A DNA stretch of 64,000 bases from Curvularia sp. ZM96 (GCA_022457065.1 JAJGBQ010000005.1:558001-622000); one strand, 5' to 3'. Counted from the first letter of the stretch, positions 11,667 to 24,000 are shown. Notes: a model not told the origin generated them from the sequence alone. A program made the numbers and translations.

Positions 11667-12988
11667 ATGACAGACGAAGAGTTTGTAGTTTTGGAAGGCA
11701 CCCATTTCGAAGGGGGCGGCGGGCTCGTTCGGGATGTCCTGTCTTTTGCCTCCCTCCTCAATCAAAATGTGCAGATCAATTCTATACGCGCAAATAGACC
11801 TGGTATCGGTGGGTTGCGTGTCGAACACACTGTTGCCATTGGAACTATGGCATACCTCACTGGAGCAGTCGTGGAAGGTAATGAGACTGCAAGCCGACAA
11901 CTTGTTTTCAAGCCGCACAAGAATCCGAATGTGGAGGCCATCGAAGATGGAAAGCATCTAGACATAACTGTCGAGGGCTCAGCCGCAATTTTTGTGGTTG
12001 CCATAATACCATACATCCTTTTCTCGCACCTGGGAGCTGCCGCCTACATCCAACCCGTCATCCCTAAGGCCGGTATTGAGCTAACCATCCGAGCTGGGAC
12101 GCTTTGTGTCAAAGCGCTATCTTACCACGGTGTGATGCATGTCCTGCTACCTACTCTAAAGGCAATTGGGATTGGTGAGGAGCATATTAAGCTTGACGCA
12201 AGTTACGAACAAGGATGGCATACCGACTATGGCAAGATCCCTGGACGTATGAAACTCTGGGTCAAGCCGCTACAACTCCCATTAAAGGCGTTCATCCTGG
12301 AGAAGCGAGGTGAGATATCCATCATTCATCTTATCGCTCACGCACCAGAGAACGAACATCGGGAGTTTGGTGCCACGGTGAGGAAGGAAATCGAAAAAGC
12401 TTTACATGAAAGCAGTAGCGGCTCAAATCTCAAGCTTGAGATACAGGTTCAAACGTTCCAATCCTCGATTCCCGGTCAATACCACCTTCTTTTAGTTGCA
12501 GAGACCGTGGGTCCTAACGCAAGAATCGGATACGAAGAAGTATTTCCACAAAAATCGGGGTTTCCTGAGGGGCTAGCTTTTGATAAAGATAGGCTGTTCA
12601 AACACCTCGCACGTGTCTGCATTCGTAGTCTGATCAACGAGCTTAGGTCGGGTAATGCTGTGGACGAGAACCTCGAGGATATGCTTGTGATCTACCAAAG
12701 CGTTGCGAATGGATTTTCTTCTGTGAGTACGCCTGGAAACGCAAGACTGGTTACCGAAGATCCCAAGTTGAAGGTACCTCTAGGTATGTCCGGCTAGAGA
12801 ATGTACGAAGACCATAGAATAACTAAATTGTAGAGATGCCAAGCGATTACTATGCTTTTGAGACGAAGACTCTGCACCGAGAGACGGCTTGTTGGGTTGC
12901 CAACAAAATGGCTAGTGTGACCTTCATAGAGAAAGATGGGAGGATAGGCTGCGAAGGAATTGCACTGGGAAACGCGAGCCAAAGGTAA
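11667..12988 (+). CDS. RNA 3'-terminal phosphate cyclase (RtcA family)
   Basis: Predicted ATP-dependent enzyme that converts RNA 3'-phosphates into 2',3'-cyclic phosphates. Two exons (intron 12784-12833) give 423 residues. The N-terminus shows the family signature VLEGTHFEGGGGLVRDVL followed by IRANRPGIGGLRVEHTVA. The middle carries the inserted subdomain (KLWVKPLQLPLKAFILEKRG). After NLEDMLVIYQSVANG, the second exon supplies ETKTLHRETACWV, whose His sits where the family's adenylated catalytic His lies, so the enzyme looks active. It is closer to catalytic RtcA than to the Rcl1 ribosome-biogenesis paralogue because that His is kept. Without the splice the frame ends at 12797 and would lose the active site. 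The start ATG directly precedes the first conserved strand. Confidence 0.9.
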
Positions 12989-14671
12989 ACTCTTCTTATC
13001 TCAGCACGGTATGTTGTTCATGCGTGGTTCTTTCACTAGGTTTAGAAAAGCCGGATGTATCAGCCGGGGCACTCTCGTGCATTGCCACTCCCCCACTTCT
13101 CCAACACACAAGGACATGAGAATTTGATAAATGACCTCATTCGCGTCTGTGGGTAGCTAACTACTTCGCACGAGAAGACGCGAGCATGCTTTCGCAACAG
13201 ATATACCTAGACCTAACGCTCGTTACAGATAAGTTACATCGTAATCATAAGATGGAAATGCGCAGAGCACCGACCGTGATGGTGAACCCCGCATGATCAG
13301 CTACCCGCAGCCTTACAGCGAACTATAACCCCTTAGCGATGTATCGGATTCTTAGGCTTAGATAAGGGCGTTGTACGGGCTGCGACGTTAGTTTAAGCTG
13401 CATGGTGGTTCTGTAGTGGTCTAGACTCATGTTCGCCAGACAGACCCTTCGCGCATACGGCCTATGTATGCACGTGATCTTTCTCATAGTAGGGTGTTGT
13501 AGGTTTGGAAGTAACGTTGATATAGTATCTAAGAGAAGCAGTGTGGGTAACGAGACTGGCGCAAGCTTTTTGGGTATCGTATTCACGTCGAGGTACTTGT
13601 CGCATGTTTCTACTATAGCGATTGTTCGTTTATAGACGATGCAAGTTAGCACTTCTACGATTAATACGATGCTCCTTTGAAGATTTAGTGCGCTTTGCCA
13701 TAGTGGATGACAGCACACTACAAGCAATCTCACATAGACTTTAGGTGTGTAATCTAAGATACAGCCTTATTTCGTGCGGAACAAGATTTGGTTACCCAAT
13801 AAGGTGGCAGTGACGATTTTTCATGATTGCGACCGTTGTAACAGGGTTGTCTAAATGCTGTGACTAAACTCTGCACCGCAAGCTACATTTGCTCTAAAAC
13901 TAGAAGGCCTTATCAGGCAAATTGCAGAGCTACACACTATGACCTTTCAAGTAGCCAAAACCGCCCACATCTTTAATCGACCGTAAAGGCAATAGGAAGA
14001 TGGTAATTTCCGATGCCCAACATGAAGGTCTCTTTATAACGAGGCATACAATACTGTTTTCCGAACGCTATTGAAGGAGCTCACGTTGTCGATTTATCTC
14101 GGATGCTACCAAACTTGATAATTCAAGTCTGCCACTTCAGGTTAGTGGGAGACCGGGCTGAGCGCTGCCTCCTTGCCTAAAACACAAGCGATCTGAACTG
14201 AGTCACCAAACCATTGTTTAATGACGGGACTAATCACACGTCAGAAAGAACTAATTATAGCGCATTTTCTCAGATCATGGATGCTTGTAGCTCCTAAGTA
14301 GAAAAATTCCGACAAGGTGTTATTGACGTGAAATACACGTGATAGTGACATCAGCTCCTTCTGATGCCATTACGCCTTGTCGCAGTATCACATTTTGCGA
14401 GGAATGGCAAATCAGGAAGATGTTGTCCTATTGAATAGTCCCGTTATGTGAGTTATTAGGGAAGGTATTTCGGAAAGAGTAGTTCGGCGTGAATAGATGG
14501 ATAGCCAAATACACGATGACGTAAACGCGTGCGCGCCATCCCGGTAAGAACACGAAACCACGTGCATTATTATTATTGCCTGTTCCTAGGCACCGGACTC
14601 GTCACTGTCTCGTAACTCTTTTCAACTCTTCGAGCCGTGGAACAACCTGTCTGTGTTATTCTGTTAACGCG
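12989..14671. other. Long intergenic spacer
   Basis: About 1.7 kb with no supportable gene. A 136-codon frame at 13323-13733 (minus) starts at GTG and has no recognisable motif. A CACGTG element lies at 14560-14565, about 110 bases before the glycosylase ATG. Confidence 0.5.
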
Positions 14672-15661
14672 ATGCCGCAAACACGCTCAGCAAAGACTGC
14701 CATCAGAGATGAAGGGGCATCGCGACACGTGCGAGGCGAGGATGATGCCTCCGTACCCAACGATACACTAGCAATGCTCCCGTCAGCATCATTCAAGGAC
14801 CGATTAACAAAGTACGCGTACAACGAGCAAGAGATCGCGTCAAATGAAGCCCTGGCATCTGCCACCTCTGGCCAATCAAGGAAGCGCACCAGGACAACTG
14901 CCATAGCAGCTGCCAGAAAGGCTCCTGAAACCTCTACACGACCAAACAAGAAGCGCAAGGCCAGCAAGTATGCTGATCCGTCGAAATATGCTCATCTCTC
15001 TCCGCTCGTTGATATACTCGAGCCGAACCTAATTTGCGTCTTTGTGGGCACCAACCCTGGTATCCAGACTGCAACCGCTGGACATGCCTATGCGCACCCG
15101 TCAAACCACTTTTGGAAGCTACTATACTCATCAGGTCTGACAGACCGCCGACTGAAGCCTGAAGAGGACCGCAGTCTTCCAGCCCTGTTCTGCATGGGCA
15201 ACACAAACATTGTGGAACGACCATCCAAAGATGCCGCTGAGCTCTCGAAAGAGGAAATGGCAGCTGGTACTGCCAAACTCGATGAGAAATTTCTCAAGTA
15301 CAAGCCAGAAGCCGTGTGTATAGTTGGGAAAGGCATCTGGGAGGCAATATGGCGTTACCGTTATGGGAAGAATCCCAGCAAAAACGAATTCAAATATGGA
15401 TGGCAGGATGAAGAACACAATATGGGCAAGTGTCCAGAAGACGGCGAACAAGAGCTAGATACAAACGGCAATGTCTGGAAAGGATCTAGAGTTTTCGTGA
15501 CTACAAGTACGAGTGGCCTTGCGGCGAGCCTTAAACCCGCGGAGAAGGAGGCGATCTGGAGACCTTTTGGAGAATGGGTGCAAAAGAGAAGAGACGAACG
15601 AGGCTTTGTGCCTCGGCCGATGGAAGCCAAATCTGCTGTTGAAGAGACAACGCAATCCTAA
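14672..15661 (+). CDS. G/T(U) mismatch-specific DNA glycosylase (Mug/TDG/Thp1-like)
   Basis: Predicted uracil/thymine DNA glycosylase of the Mug-TDG group, which removes U or T opposite G in base excision repair in the nucleus. It is intronless, 329 residues. The core starts near residue 112: VFVGTNPGIQ is the GxNPG active-site motif with the catalytic Asn kept, and HPSNHFWKLLYSSGLT is the family's NHFW signature. A later VFVTTSTSGLAAS matches the second DNA-intercalation loop. The first 100 residues are basic and low-complexity (KKRKASKYA), fitting a nuclear signal and DNA contact. The ATG at 14672 is chosen because the frame upstream has only a non-ATG start. An insertion of charged residues (about 235-270) between the core strands is usual in fungal members. 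The 3' end is followed by a gene-free stretch. Confidence 0.9.
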   Translation: MPQTRSAKTAIRDEGASRHVRGEDDASVPNDTLAMLPSASFKDRLTKYAYNEQEIASNEALASATSGQSRKRTRTTAIAAARKAPETSTRPNKKRKASKYADPSKYAHLSPLVDILEPNLICVFVGTNPGIQTATAGHAYAHPSNHFWKLLYSSGLTDRRLKPEEDRSLPALFCMGNTNIVERPSKDAAELSKEEMAAGTAKLDEKFLKYKPEAVCIVGKGIWEAIWRYRYGKNPSKNEFKYGWQDEEHNMGKCPEDGEQELDTNGNVWKGSRVFVTTSTSGLAASLKPAEKEAIWRPFGEWVQKRRDERGFVPRPMEAKSAVEETTQS

Positions 15662-17116
15662 ACCCCTTGAACAATGGACATACCTTCATATCTCACTTCG
15701 TGGCAACTACCGAAATAAAAACATCGTCAGCCATGTGGATGATTAGACCAAGTCCTCGTATTGGCGGATGCGTTCCGGAGCCATAAGCTTCGCCGAGCAG
15801 TCTGAACTCATCATCCCAGTCCAGCGATCAACAATGTTATACGCGCTGACCTGTGGCTTTTGGGCCACCCGCTATGAGGCATTTCTCCTATACCACACTA
15901 GCGTCCTGCGCCACAAGAAGATCATTCGTAGAGAGACCTGTGAACAGCCGTCTCTCAAGAAGATACTCGCTCCAACCTCGGTGCTTCAACTGGGATTTAA
16001 TCTCTTGGCTATTGGCTTGGCAATCACCAGTCTTGTTGCTTGGCACTGTTCTCGTCCGAGCCACAAGGCCCACACACCCACACCGCCACAGACCTCGACG
16101 TCCTGATGATCTATGCCTCCAGTCCTTGGCTCACCAACGCCTGAGCATGAGAGCAAATACTGATACAAGACTGTAACTATGCTTTTCCTCCAACAATAGC
16201 GTCGTCCTGAGGTGCAAAAGGAATGGCACTTGAGATGACTGAGCCACGGCACGGTGATTAGGTCCGGCTAATACTGCCAGCTGCAGGTGTAGCGCCACGA
16301 CTAAGCCGTACACGGCACTAGTTTACGGAAGTCACGGCAAGCATGCATCTCCAAACATGACTTCATGTCACAGTATGAGTTTTGTTGCGGGCCATCGTAC
16401 GGCCTACTTACTCGTACAACTCCGACTCGCTGGGTGAATGAATCAATCACTTCTCAGGAGAAAAAAAAATAGCAGGACGTGATTTTGGTTAGCTACGCGT
16501 AGCATCACGAAGCAAATATGACAGAACCAAGGATTTCTGCATATACCAAAGACATATACGCAAGTCATGCGCCTCCTTCCAAGACAATAGTATACGCGTA
16601 AAGCAAGGGTTATGCATCTGTTGGTACAGCAGTGGCTTATCAGGCCCCACACATGTCACATCAAGCCCGGACAGCTGCCATACCCAGGTGCCCCAAGTGC
16701 CACAGGTGTGTGGCGCCTAGGGACCCCCATTCGTGTCGTCGCCTTCTTTTTCGGCCCTCTAATGGCCACAGTAAGGATGTGCATATGCTATTGGTATGTG
16801 CGTCCCAGCCCAACGCCCTTCTGACATTGCGCATTCCGCCGTTTCCGTTTACCGAAGAGGCCGAAACCGCCATAAGTGGCTGACTGTTAAGAATGCGGGT
16901 CTATCCCACCCCCTATACTAAGACCATTCCCTACTGTGCCATAGATACCCTCTTCTCCTGCCACATTTCAAAGCCTCTTTTCGCATCGCGCTCTTGCCAC
17001 ACCCAGACTGCGAAGACCTCACCAGCCACGAAAACCAAGCCCAGCTTTAATTCAACGTCACGTCAAGGCGTGCGCTCACTCAAAAACAACAACCACCACT
17101 TTTCTCTACAGAAAAT
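15662..17116. other. Intergenic spacer
   Basis: About 1.45 kb. The part just before the CYSTM gene is pyrimidine-rich and CA-rich, as in strong fungal promoters. A 112-codon frame at 15768-16106 (plus) has one possible membrane segment but no motif and was not accepted. Confidence 0.5.
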
Positions 17117-17547
17117 ATGAGCTACCCGCAGCCTCAGCAACAAGGCTATTACGGCCCGCCTCAGCCCCAGCCTGGCTATGGACCGCCTCCCCAGCAGCCT
17201 GTAAGTTGTTTATTTCTCTCTGCTAGACTTTGAATCGCACACATCCATGGCGCCTACAAATTGCGAGAAACGGGAAATAAGACTGCAAAATAAGAACCAT
17301 TGCTAATATACCACGTTCGCAGATGTACTACCAACAAGCGCCGCCAGCTCCTCCACCAGAGCCAAAGAAGGACCGTGGCTGCCTGACTGCCTGGTAAGTC
17401 GCCCCCCAGAAAACTCCCAAGGCCGAAAAGATGAAAGGAACTGACGAATGGATCAAAAATAGTCTTGCAACACTGTGCTGCTGCTGGCTCTGCGGTGAAA
17501 CCTGCGAATGCTGTCTCGACTGCATTGAATGCTGCGATTGCTGCTAG
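17117..17547 (+). CDS. Small cysteine-rich CYSTM-type membrane-associated protein
   Basis: A 79-residue protein in three exons (introns 17201-17322 and 17394-17462). The N-terminal half is a Gln/Pro/Tyr/Gly-rich tail (YYGPPQPQPGYGPPPQQP) and the C-terminus is a dense Cys segment, LATLCCCWLCGETCE followed by CCLDCIECCDCC, ending at the stop. This is the layout of CYSTM proteins: short polar tail plus a cysteine-rich membrane module, often palmitoylated and linked to stress tolerance in fungi and plants (family knowledge). The join over the third intron was checked by frame: TG plus T makes the Cys codon. No single ORF of this gene exceeds 30 codons, so gene finders can miss it. Its WW-domain neighbour lies on the opposite strand and converges. 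Confidence 0.85.
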
Positions 17548-18117
17548 TCTTTCGGCCTGGTTTTTTAATCATCAATGTTTTCGATACTTCCTACGGCACC
17601 ACGAAAACGACGGGTTGCCTTTTTTTATGTGCGACTCGGTTCTTCTTTTTCTCCTTTCTCACAACCTTATTCCTACAACCACCCGAGCGACTGCGCATGG
17701 CGACACAGTGGAAATACAACTAGAGGGAAAACGGGAAAGTGGAAGGGGATGAGTACATGCATGTACATTCATGAGAAGGGGATATACATGGGGGGAAAAG
17801 GAAAGGGGATACCGTTATACTGGTGCGTGCTGATTTGGGAGTTTAGCAAGGCTAGATAGTTTGCTCAATGGCTAGCCAATTTTTTCTTTGGATCTTATTG
17901 CCTTCTGTGAAAAGGAGTGACAGGTTTGCAATCTGTCTTTGTACTTTGTATCTCGTTCTTTTGAGCGTTGGATTGGCACTCACTCAGAAACTCTTGTTAT
18001 TACTGAAGGATGGTGAAGAAGAGAAGAAACAAAAGTCATATTGATCAACTTCAGACTCGAGTCTTACTGATGACGAAAGAATAACACTACAGGTGTACGA
18101 AACCACAGACCTTGGTT
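17548..18117. other. Convergent 3' spacer
   Basis: Spacer between the stops of the CYSTM and WW genes. It contains T-rich and GGAAAAGG-like runs typical of 3' untranslated sequence. No gene is visible. Confidence 0.5.
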
Positions 18118-19211
18118 CTAGTCATCGTAGGCCTCCTCAAGCTCCTCTTGGTACGCCTCTTGGGCCTCGATGAGCTCCTGGCGCTTCTCCTCCAACGACT
18201 CGCGGTCACTACTTGAGATAGAGGAGCCATCCGCGTCGTGGGTGGGGACTGGTGGGGGCTCTTGGAAGGCCGCGGCATCATCGTATGGATTTGAGGGGGG
18301 AGGGGCATACGGGGCAGCGCCGTAGCCGTAGGGATCACTGGCAGGTGCTGCGGCCGCTGCGGCCGGGGCAGCAGCAGCAGCAGCATGCTTGCTCTCGTCG
18401 TCGCTGCTGTCATCGGCTGCTGAATGTTAGTTATGCAACGAGAGTTTCAATGCATGATGGAATGGGAAAACGCACCGAGCTGGTGGCCAATAAAGGCACC
18501 CGCTGCAATACCTCCAACACCTGCAGCGGCGAGCATGGCAGTAGAGTGGCCCTTCTTCTTCTCCGCTTCGTTGGTAGCTTGTCCAGTAGGAGTGTAATCG
18601 TGGCCTTGGTGGCCCTGAGTGTTTCCGAACAGGGCGCGCTCATCGTGGCCAGGCTGTGGCACATAGGGCGCACCAGGAGCTGGAGGGGCATAGGGACCTG
18701 GTGGTAGATGCGAGGGTGGGTCCCATTGTGTGCGTCCAGTGGCTTGTTCGATGTAAAACCAGCGTTGACTGTTCTGATCCCATTGCTGCGTCCAGCCAGG
18801 CGGCATTGGAGGAGGAGCTCCGTAGGGAGCAGGGGGGCCTACTGGTGGAGGCTGGCCGTACTGCTGCTGCGGAGGATAGCCCTGGGGCGGGTAGCCCTGG
18901 CCTTGAGGGGGGTAGCCTTGACCCTGAGGAGGATAACCCTGACCCTGGGGAGGGTAGCCTTGCCCTTGAGGCGGGTAGCCTTGGGGTGGGGCACCTTGAC
19001 TCTGGTTTCCGTAGTATGAATCGGAAAGTGAACGGTCACCGGGGCCAGCCCCGCCTGGGGCACCACTGGGCGAGCCTTGAGGAGGGGCAGTCTGAGAGTC
19101 TTACGGGGTTAGGATTTGGGTTGCGATAACTTGTTTGAAAGCAGAATTACCAGATGGCTTCTTGTCGTCGTCATCCAACAGTTCCTTCATCTTCTTCTTG
19201 AGGAAATCCAT
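18118..19211 (-). CDS. WW-domain protein with PPQGQGY repeats and glycine zipper
   Basis: Three exons (introns 19100-19150 and 18420-18475) make a 328-residue protein. The start MDFLKKKMKELLDDDD is charged. Then come tandem PPQGQGY-type repeats encoded around 18880-18985, and a WW domain near residues 119-152 (GWTQQWDQNSQRWFYIEQ, then TGRTQWDPP) with both signature Trp residues. A glycine-rich hydrophobic stretch, AMLAAAGVGGIAAGAFIG, follows and looks like a glycine zipper. The C-terminal exon is acidic and coiled-coil-like (SLEEKRQELIEAQEAYQEEL). The first acceptor was chosen as AAG just before ACTCTCAG, because only this keeps the repeats and the WW domain in one frame. WW domains bind Pro-rich PY ligands. 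Role unknown; protein self-assembly or scaffold is inference. Confidence 0.85.
18886..18990 (-). repeat. In-gene tandem repeat coding PPQGQGY units
   Basis: Imperfect 21-base repeats inside the WW-protein gene encode about five successive Tyr-Pro-Pro-Gln-Gly-Gln-Gly-like units. Copy number may vary between strains. Confidence 0.8.
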
Positions 19212-20001
19212 GGTGGAAGGTTATCAAACAACAAACAATAGATGAGAACTTGCAATGTAAGAAGAGAAGAGGAGAGAAAGAAGTTTGAAGTTTACGACGT
19301 GCGCGGGGGTGGATCAGGGTTTTAAAGCAAAAGAAAGTGGACACTGCTCGTTGCCAGCGGGGCATCTCATTGCGCCCTCGGGGCACGCATGGCACCACAT
19401 ACATGGGAGCGGGATGCTCAGGGTGCACATTCTTGGCGACATGCACGAAGAAGACCGAGTGCACCAAGGGGAGGGCCGGAGCGAAGCTGACTACTCCACA
19501 GGCAAGCGGGTTGAAAAGTGGGGGGATGAACCGGCTTGCTACTGATGGTGGCTAGTGGGGAGTCTGTTTACTGTGTGAATGGTGTATCAGAGAGACTTGG
19601 CGTTGGGTGTACGGTGTGGTCTTCGCTATACAGCTTTGGCATGTGGGAGTTAGGTGACGGGTGGAGTGGTTGTGGATTCGTCCGAAGGTAAAGAATGAAC
19701 CGCCATGAGACATATGGTAGGGCACAAACTTTGACTCGGATGGACTTAATCGGTCGGCCAAGAGAAGGCGTCGGTCATGTTCTGTGGAGTAGATGAGTTG
19801 GGCGACATGGGTTGGCGTACGATGGAGGATTTGGTGTGGCAGGTGAGGTGAGGCTTAGCGGGGCATGCGCCATTTTCAAACCAGCCACGTCTGCCACAGT
19901 TAGTTCGAGGCGAGGCAGCTGCAGGGCGGGCGCTGATTAATGCGCCAGTGGCTTCGAATCTAATTCCGCAAGTCTAAGCTGGCATACGCTGTACGCAGCA
20001 T

Positions 20002-20021
20002 CACGTGATAATGAGCACGTG
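20002..20021. promoter_or_regulatory. Pair of CACGTG boxes
   Basis: Two perfect CACGTG palindromes at 20002-20007 and 20016-20021, one turn and a half apart. Such boxes bind bHLH factors. Function here is inferred. Confidence 0.35.
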
Positions 20022-20370
20022 ACTTGCGATAAGCTGCTCGGGACGGACGATTGTTTGGACCGAGTAGATACGCTGTACGCGCAAGCGAACCAGCGAGGTA
20101 TTGCAGCCTTGTTGATGTGGCGGAGTCGCTACATAGGGCCAGAGGTTGTGTGGAGAGGGAGCCGTGCCTGTTGGAGAGGCGGGGTCGACCTAAGATGGCC
20201 AAACTGGGGGTGAGCAAGCTGCATTCAAACATGGACAGGTTCAAATGCGGACATTAGACTGTCGTTGATTGGGGATGAAGTGCCAGACGACTCGATGTGG
20301 TTCCAGAGAGGGTGTTGTTGGGCCTTGGCCTACTGCCGCGGGCGCCTGCCGCTTTGGTGCGGCGGACGTG

Positions 20371-20397
20371 TTCTAGAACGCGGGTCTTGTGACGTCA
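20371..20397. promoter_or_regulatory. TTCTAGAA and TGACGTCA elements
   Basis: TTCTAGAA at 20371-20378 fits a minimal heat-shock element, and TGACGTCA at 20390-20397 is a perfect CRE/bZIP palindrome. They sit 12 bases apart, about 630 bases before the kinase ATG. Confidence 0.3.
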
Positions 20398-21023
20398 TAG
20401 ACTCGGCCACGCGCGAACCGTGAAACCCCGGCTTGGATGGTGCTGAGGCCCGAGATGCACGACGGCGACTGTGCATAGGGCATTTCAGAATCCCATGTCC
20501 AGCGTCATAGCAAAGCGTCGATTGCGAGAGTGGTTTCACGGCGCATGGCAGACGGCCAGGTTGCTTCTAGGATAGCCCTCACCCGCTCTGTTGCGCATCG
20601 TTGTGCACATCCGATCTGGCCAAGAAGCAAATATGACTATACTTACTAAATGCCCTACCGAGATCTGCGGGCGCCTGGGCTGGATGCTCTCTTCTCGCCC
20701 GCCAGCTGAGCACGAGGCTAAACATACGGCGTCTGCCTCAGCTTCGCGCCCACGCTGTAGACTCCACGCTCGCTGCTTCACCTTCATGAACAAATCGCCC
20801 TCTGCGCACCGCCCAAGTCTGTTTCATCCCGCGGGACTGGCACGCCTAGCGGAGCACGCTAGCGACGTCAATTGCTCGATCTCTACCCAGGCCCAGCTGC
20901 ACGCGAAGTCTTGATCTGGCCGACGACGACGATCCAGCACATCGACCTAGTAGCGTGACCGTCCCGGGCGCGTTGACAGCCCAAGCCCGGCCTGCCCAGC
21001 CGTATCCCACGCTCTTCCTTTCT

Positions 21024-24000
21024 ATGAGGGAGCCGCGCTCAGTCTTCGACGCTGCTGGGAATGACTCGACGACGCCTTGCGACACGACGCCCGACCAACA
21101 CGGCCTAGACACCGCTCATCATCGCCAATTTCTCGTCCAAACACCAGACCTCGCGACCACTGCCCTCGCCTCGCCCTTTGGTTTTCTCGACCCGCAAGAC
21201 TCATGGACCCGCCCCTCGCCTCCTAAATACCGCCAGCAACACCAGCGGTCGGGCTCTGCGCCGCTGCAACGACTCCCCCAGCACCAAGCTGCCCTCCTCT
21301 CCCCAACCCTCCCTACCGCCGCGGGCATCAAACGCTCCTTGCCCTCTTCCACCGACTGCCCGGCCTCCGCCGACCCTTCGCGACGGCCGGCGCCCGCCAC
21401 CGAGCCCCTGCACAAGCGTCGCAGAGCCCTCCCACCGTCGCGATACTCTCTCGATCGCTTCACCTTCTCCAAGAGCGCCCACCCCCGTTTCCCCGGCGCT
21501 GCTGCCGAGCCTCCTTCGCCACTCTTCTTCTCCTCGCGAACGATCCGCCTCAACCTGCCCCCGCGCTTCTCCAGCTCCGAGGCGGCAGCAAGCATGCTGA
21601 GCAAAACCCGCGAGGACAGCAGCATCAAGACGGTCACTCTTGCAAGAGGCACCTACAGCAGCCTGAGCCCATCTGGGCCGACAAGCCTTGCTAGCGGCAG
21701 ATCATCGGAGCGCTCCAGCCTGCCCCGCACAGCATCTCCAGATTCGCGAGACAAGAATGATCCTTTGCGGGTCCTGGCATCCATTGGCATCGTCGAACTG
21801 CTCGAACAAGATGGCTGGCCCACCTTTATTGTCGATGTTGGCGAAACTGCCCACCATACCCCACAACTATCCAATGTGCAGATACTCTTCGCAAATAATG
21901 CCCTTCGATCCAACCCCTCCGTCTGGGAGTTGGTGGCTGGCAAGTTGGCTGCATCCACGCCCCAGGATACGGCAGTAAATGCAACGCAACAGTTCAGAGC
22001 CTGGCTGCTCAATCCAACAATATACACACAGGATAACGATGTCAGTTCTCGTCCAGTTGATTACGGCGGAGTGCTATGGTCATGTTTTACATTACGAAAA
22101 CGGCTGCGCGTTGTCACAGGTCATATATCTGGTCCTGTGACAATTCTGCCCTCTACAAATGTACCAGATCCGGTTCCTATGCCCTCGATATCATCAGTAG
22201 CGCTCGCTTCAGCCAACGACGCTGACTGCATATCACCCTCCGCTCGAGGCAGTGAACCGCAAGACTACTTTGGCAGTACAGGCCCCTCGGCCCCTCAGGA
22301 AGCACCTCAATCTTCAATTCCAGCATCCCAGCCTGATTCGGATTACTCCAGACCTGGCGAGACCGACAAAAATTTGGCTTCAGACCTGCCATCCAGAAGG
22401 AACATGTCCGCGATGGAAGAATCTGCGCCCTTTGTTAACGAGTGCGTATTGCGAGCCCATAGCGCCGGCGACGTTGACCCGTTTTATAGAGAAAATGATC
22501 ATCCGGGCGAGGAGGTTCGCGACATGGGCTTCTTTGATTGGACCAGGCTTGCACCCTCACCGACTTTGCCCAAACATATACAGTTTGCTCGCTCGATAGA
22601 CTGGGCCTCGACGCCTTTGGGGCCAATTGAGTACTGGTCCAATGACCTGCGTGCCATGTGCAATCTCATCATGTGAGTAGTTGGTATTCTCAACAGGATA
22701 CTGATCCGGTCACAAACTAACCACAGATTAGGGCGAGCCCTCATCCTGCGGCCATGTACTGGGGCGAAGAGCTTGTCGCCATCTACAACGAGGCTTACAT
22801 TGGTATGTTCAAACTTGACACATTGCCTTGACTTTATCTGACCACCAAACTAGGGCTTGCAGGTCAAAAGCATCCAGCGCTCATGGGCCAGAGTTACAAA
22901 GTTGCCTGGGCTGAGATTTGGCACGAGGTCGAAGGCGTTTTCTTAGATGCACGTCTTACCGGTCAAGCCACTATGAAGGACGATGACTGCTTATTCATGG
23001 CGCGTAACGGCTTTGTCGAGGAGACATATTTCTCGTGGTCCATTATTCCCATGGTCGGCGAGGATGGGACAGTCATGGGTCTTTACAACCCAGCTTTCGA
23101 AAAGACACGACGGAAGATTGCAGAAAGGCGCATGCTAACGCTTCGTGAAGTCGGCGAACGGACTGCCACCGCCAGGGAAGTAAAAGGTTTCTGGGACCAA
23201 GTGCTTCTTGCCTTGACCGAGAACGATTTCGACACCCCAATAGTGATGCTCTACAGCGTCAACGACGAGACCGACAGCGACTCATCATCTCTGCACTCGA
23301 GCAGCTTGCTCGGCTCAAAACAGTGTTACCTCGAAGGCTCCCTAGGCGTCCCAGCTGGGCACCAAGCGGCACCTGAGCAAATCGACCTCAAAGATGGACA
23401 GGAAGGTTTTGGGCCCGTCTTCCGGGAAGTGATGAAGACGGACAAGCCTGTTGTGGTTAAAATTGGCTCAGACGATTTACCATCCTCCATGATGGAAGGA
23501 CTAGAGTGGCGTGGTTTCGGGGATCCCTGCCGGGAGGTCGTTATTTGCCCGATACATCCTACTACAGGCGAGAACATCCTTGGTTTCCTCGTCATGGGTA
23601 TCAACCCAAGGCGGCCCTATGATGACGACTACAATCTCTTTGTCCAGCTACTCAGTCGTCAACTCGCTACGTCACTGGCTTCGGTGGTTCTCTTCGAAGA
23701 AGAGATTCGCAGAGGTCAAAAAGCAGCCAGACTAGCGGCAGAGGACAGATATCATCTCTCTACACAGCTTGCTGCACGCACACAAGAAGCTCGGGAAAGT
23801 GAAACTAGATTTACTCGTATGGCCGAGTTATCGCCTGCGGGCTTGTTCATTGCTGATCACGTTGGCCGAATAACCTACTGCAATGACACTTGGTACGAGA
23901 TCGCCCGCGTGCCACGAGAGCCTGAGATGACGGATAGATGGATTGAGTACGTCAGAGACGAGGATCAACCCCTGATCCTCAAGCACTGGGAGCGCTTGGT

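Larger units (their letters stand above)
19212..21023. other. Long divergent promoter region (WW gene / histidine kinase gene)
   Basis: About 1.8 kb shared upstream region. It carries a pair of CACGTG boxes, a TTCTAGAA heat-shock-like element and a perfect TGACGTCA palindrome, listed separately. No gene was accepted. Confidence 0.5.

Noticed and set aside
13323..13733. A 136-codon minus-strand frame
   Set aside because: It starts with GTG, has no splice or family support and shows no coding-like pattern.
15768..16106. A 112-codon frame with a possible membrane segment
   Set aside because: It lies just after the glycosylase gene, has no recognisable relatives and only one weak hydrophobic stretch. 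Transcript evidence would be needed.
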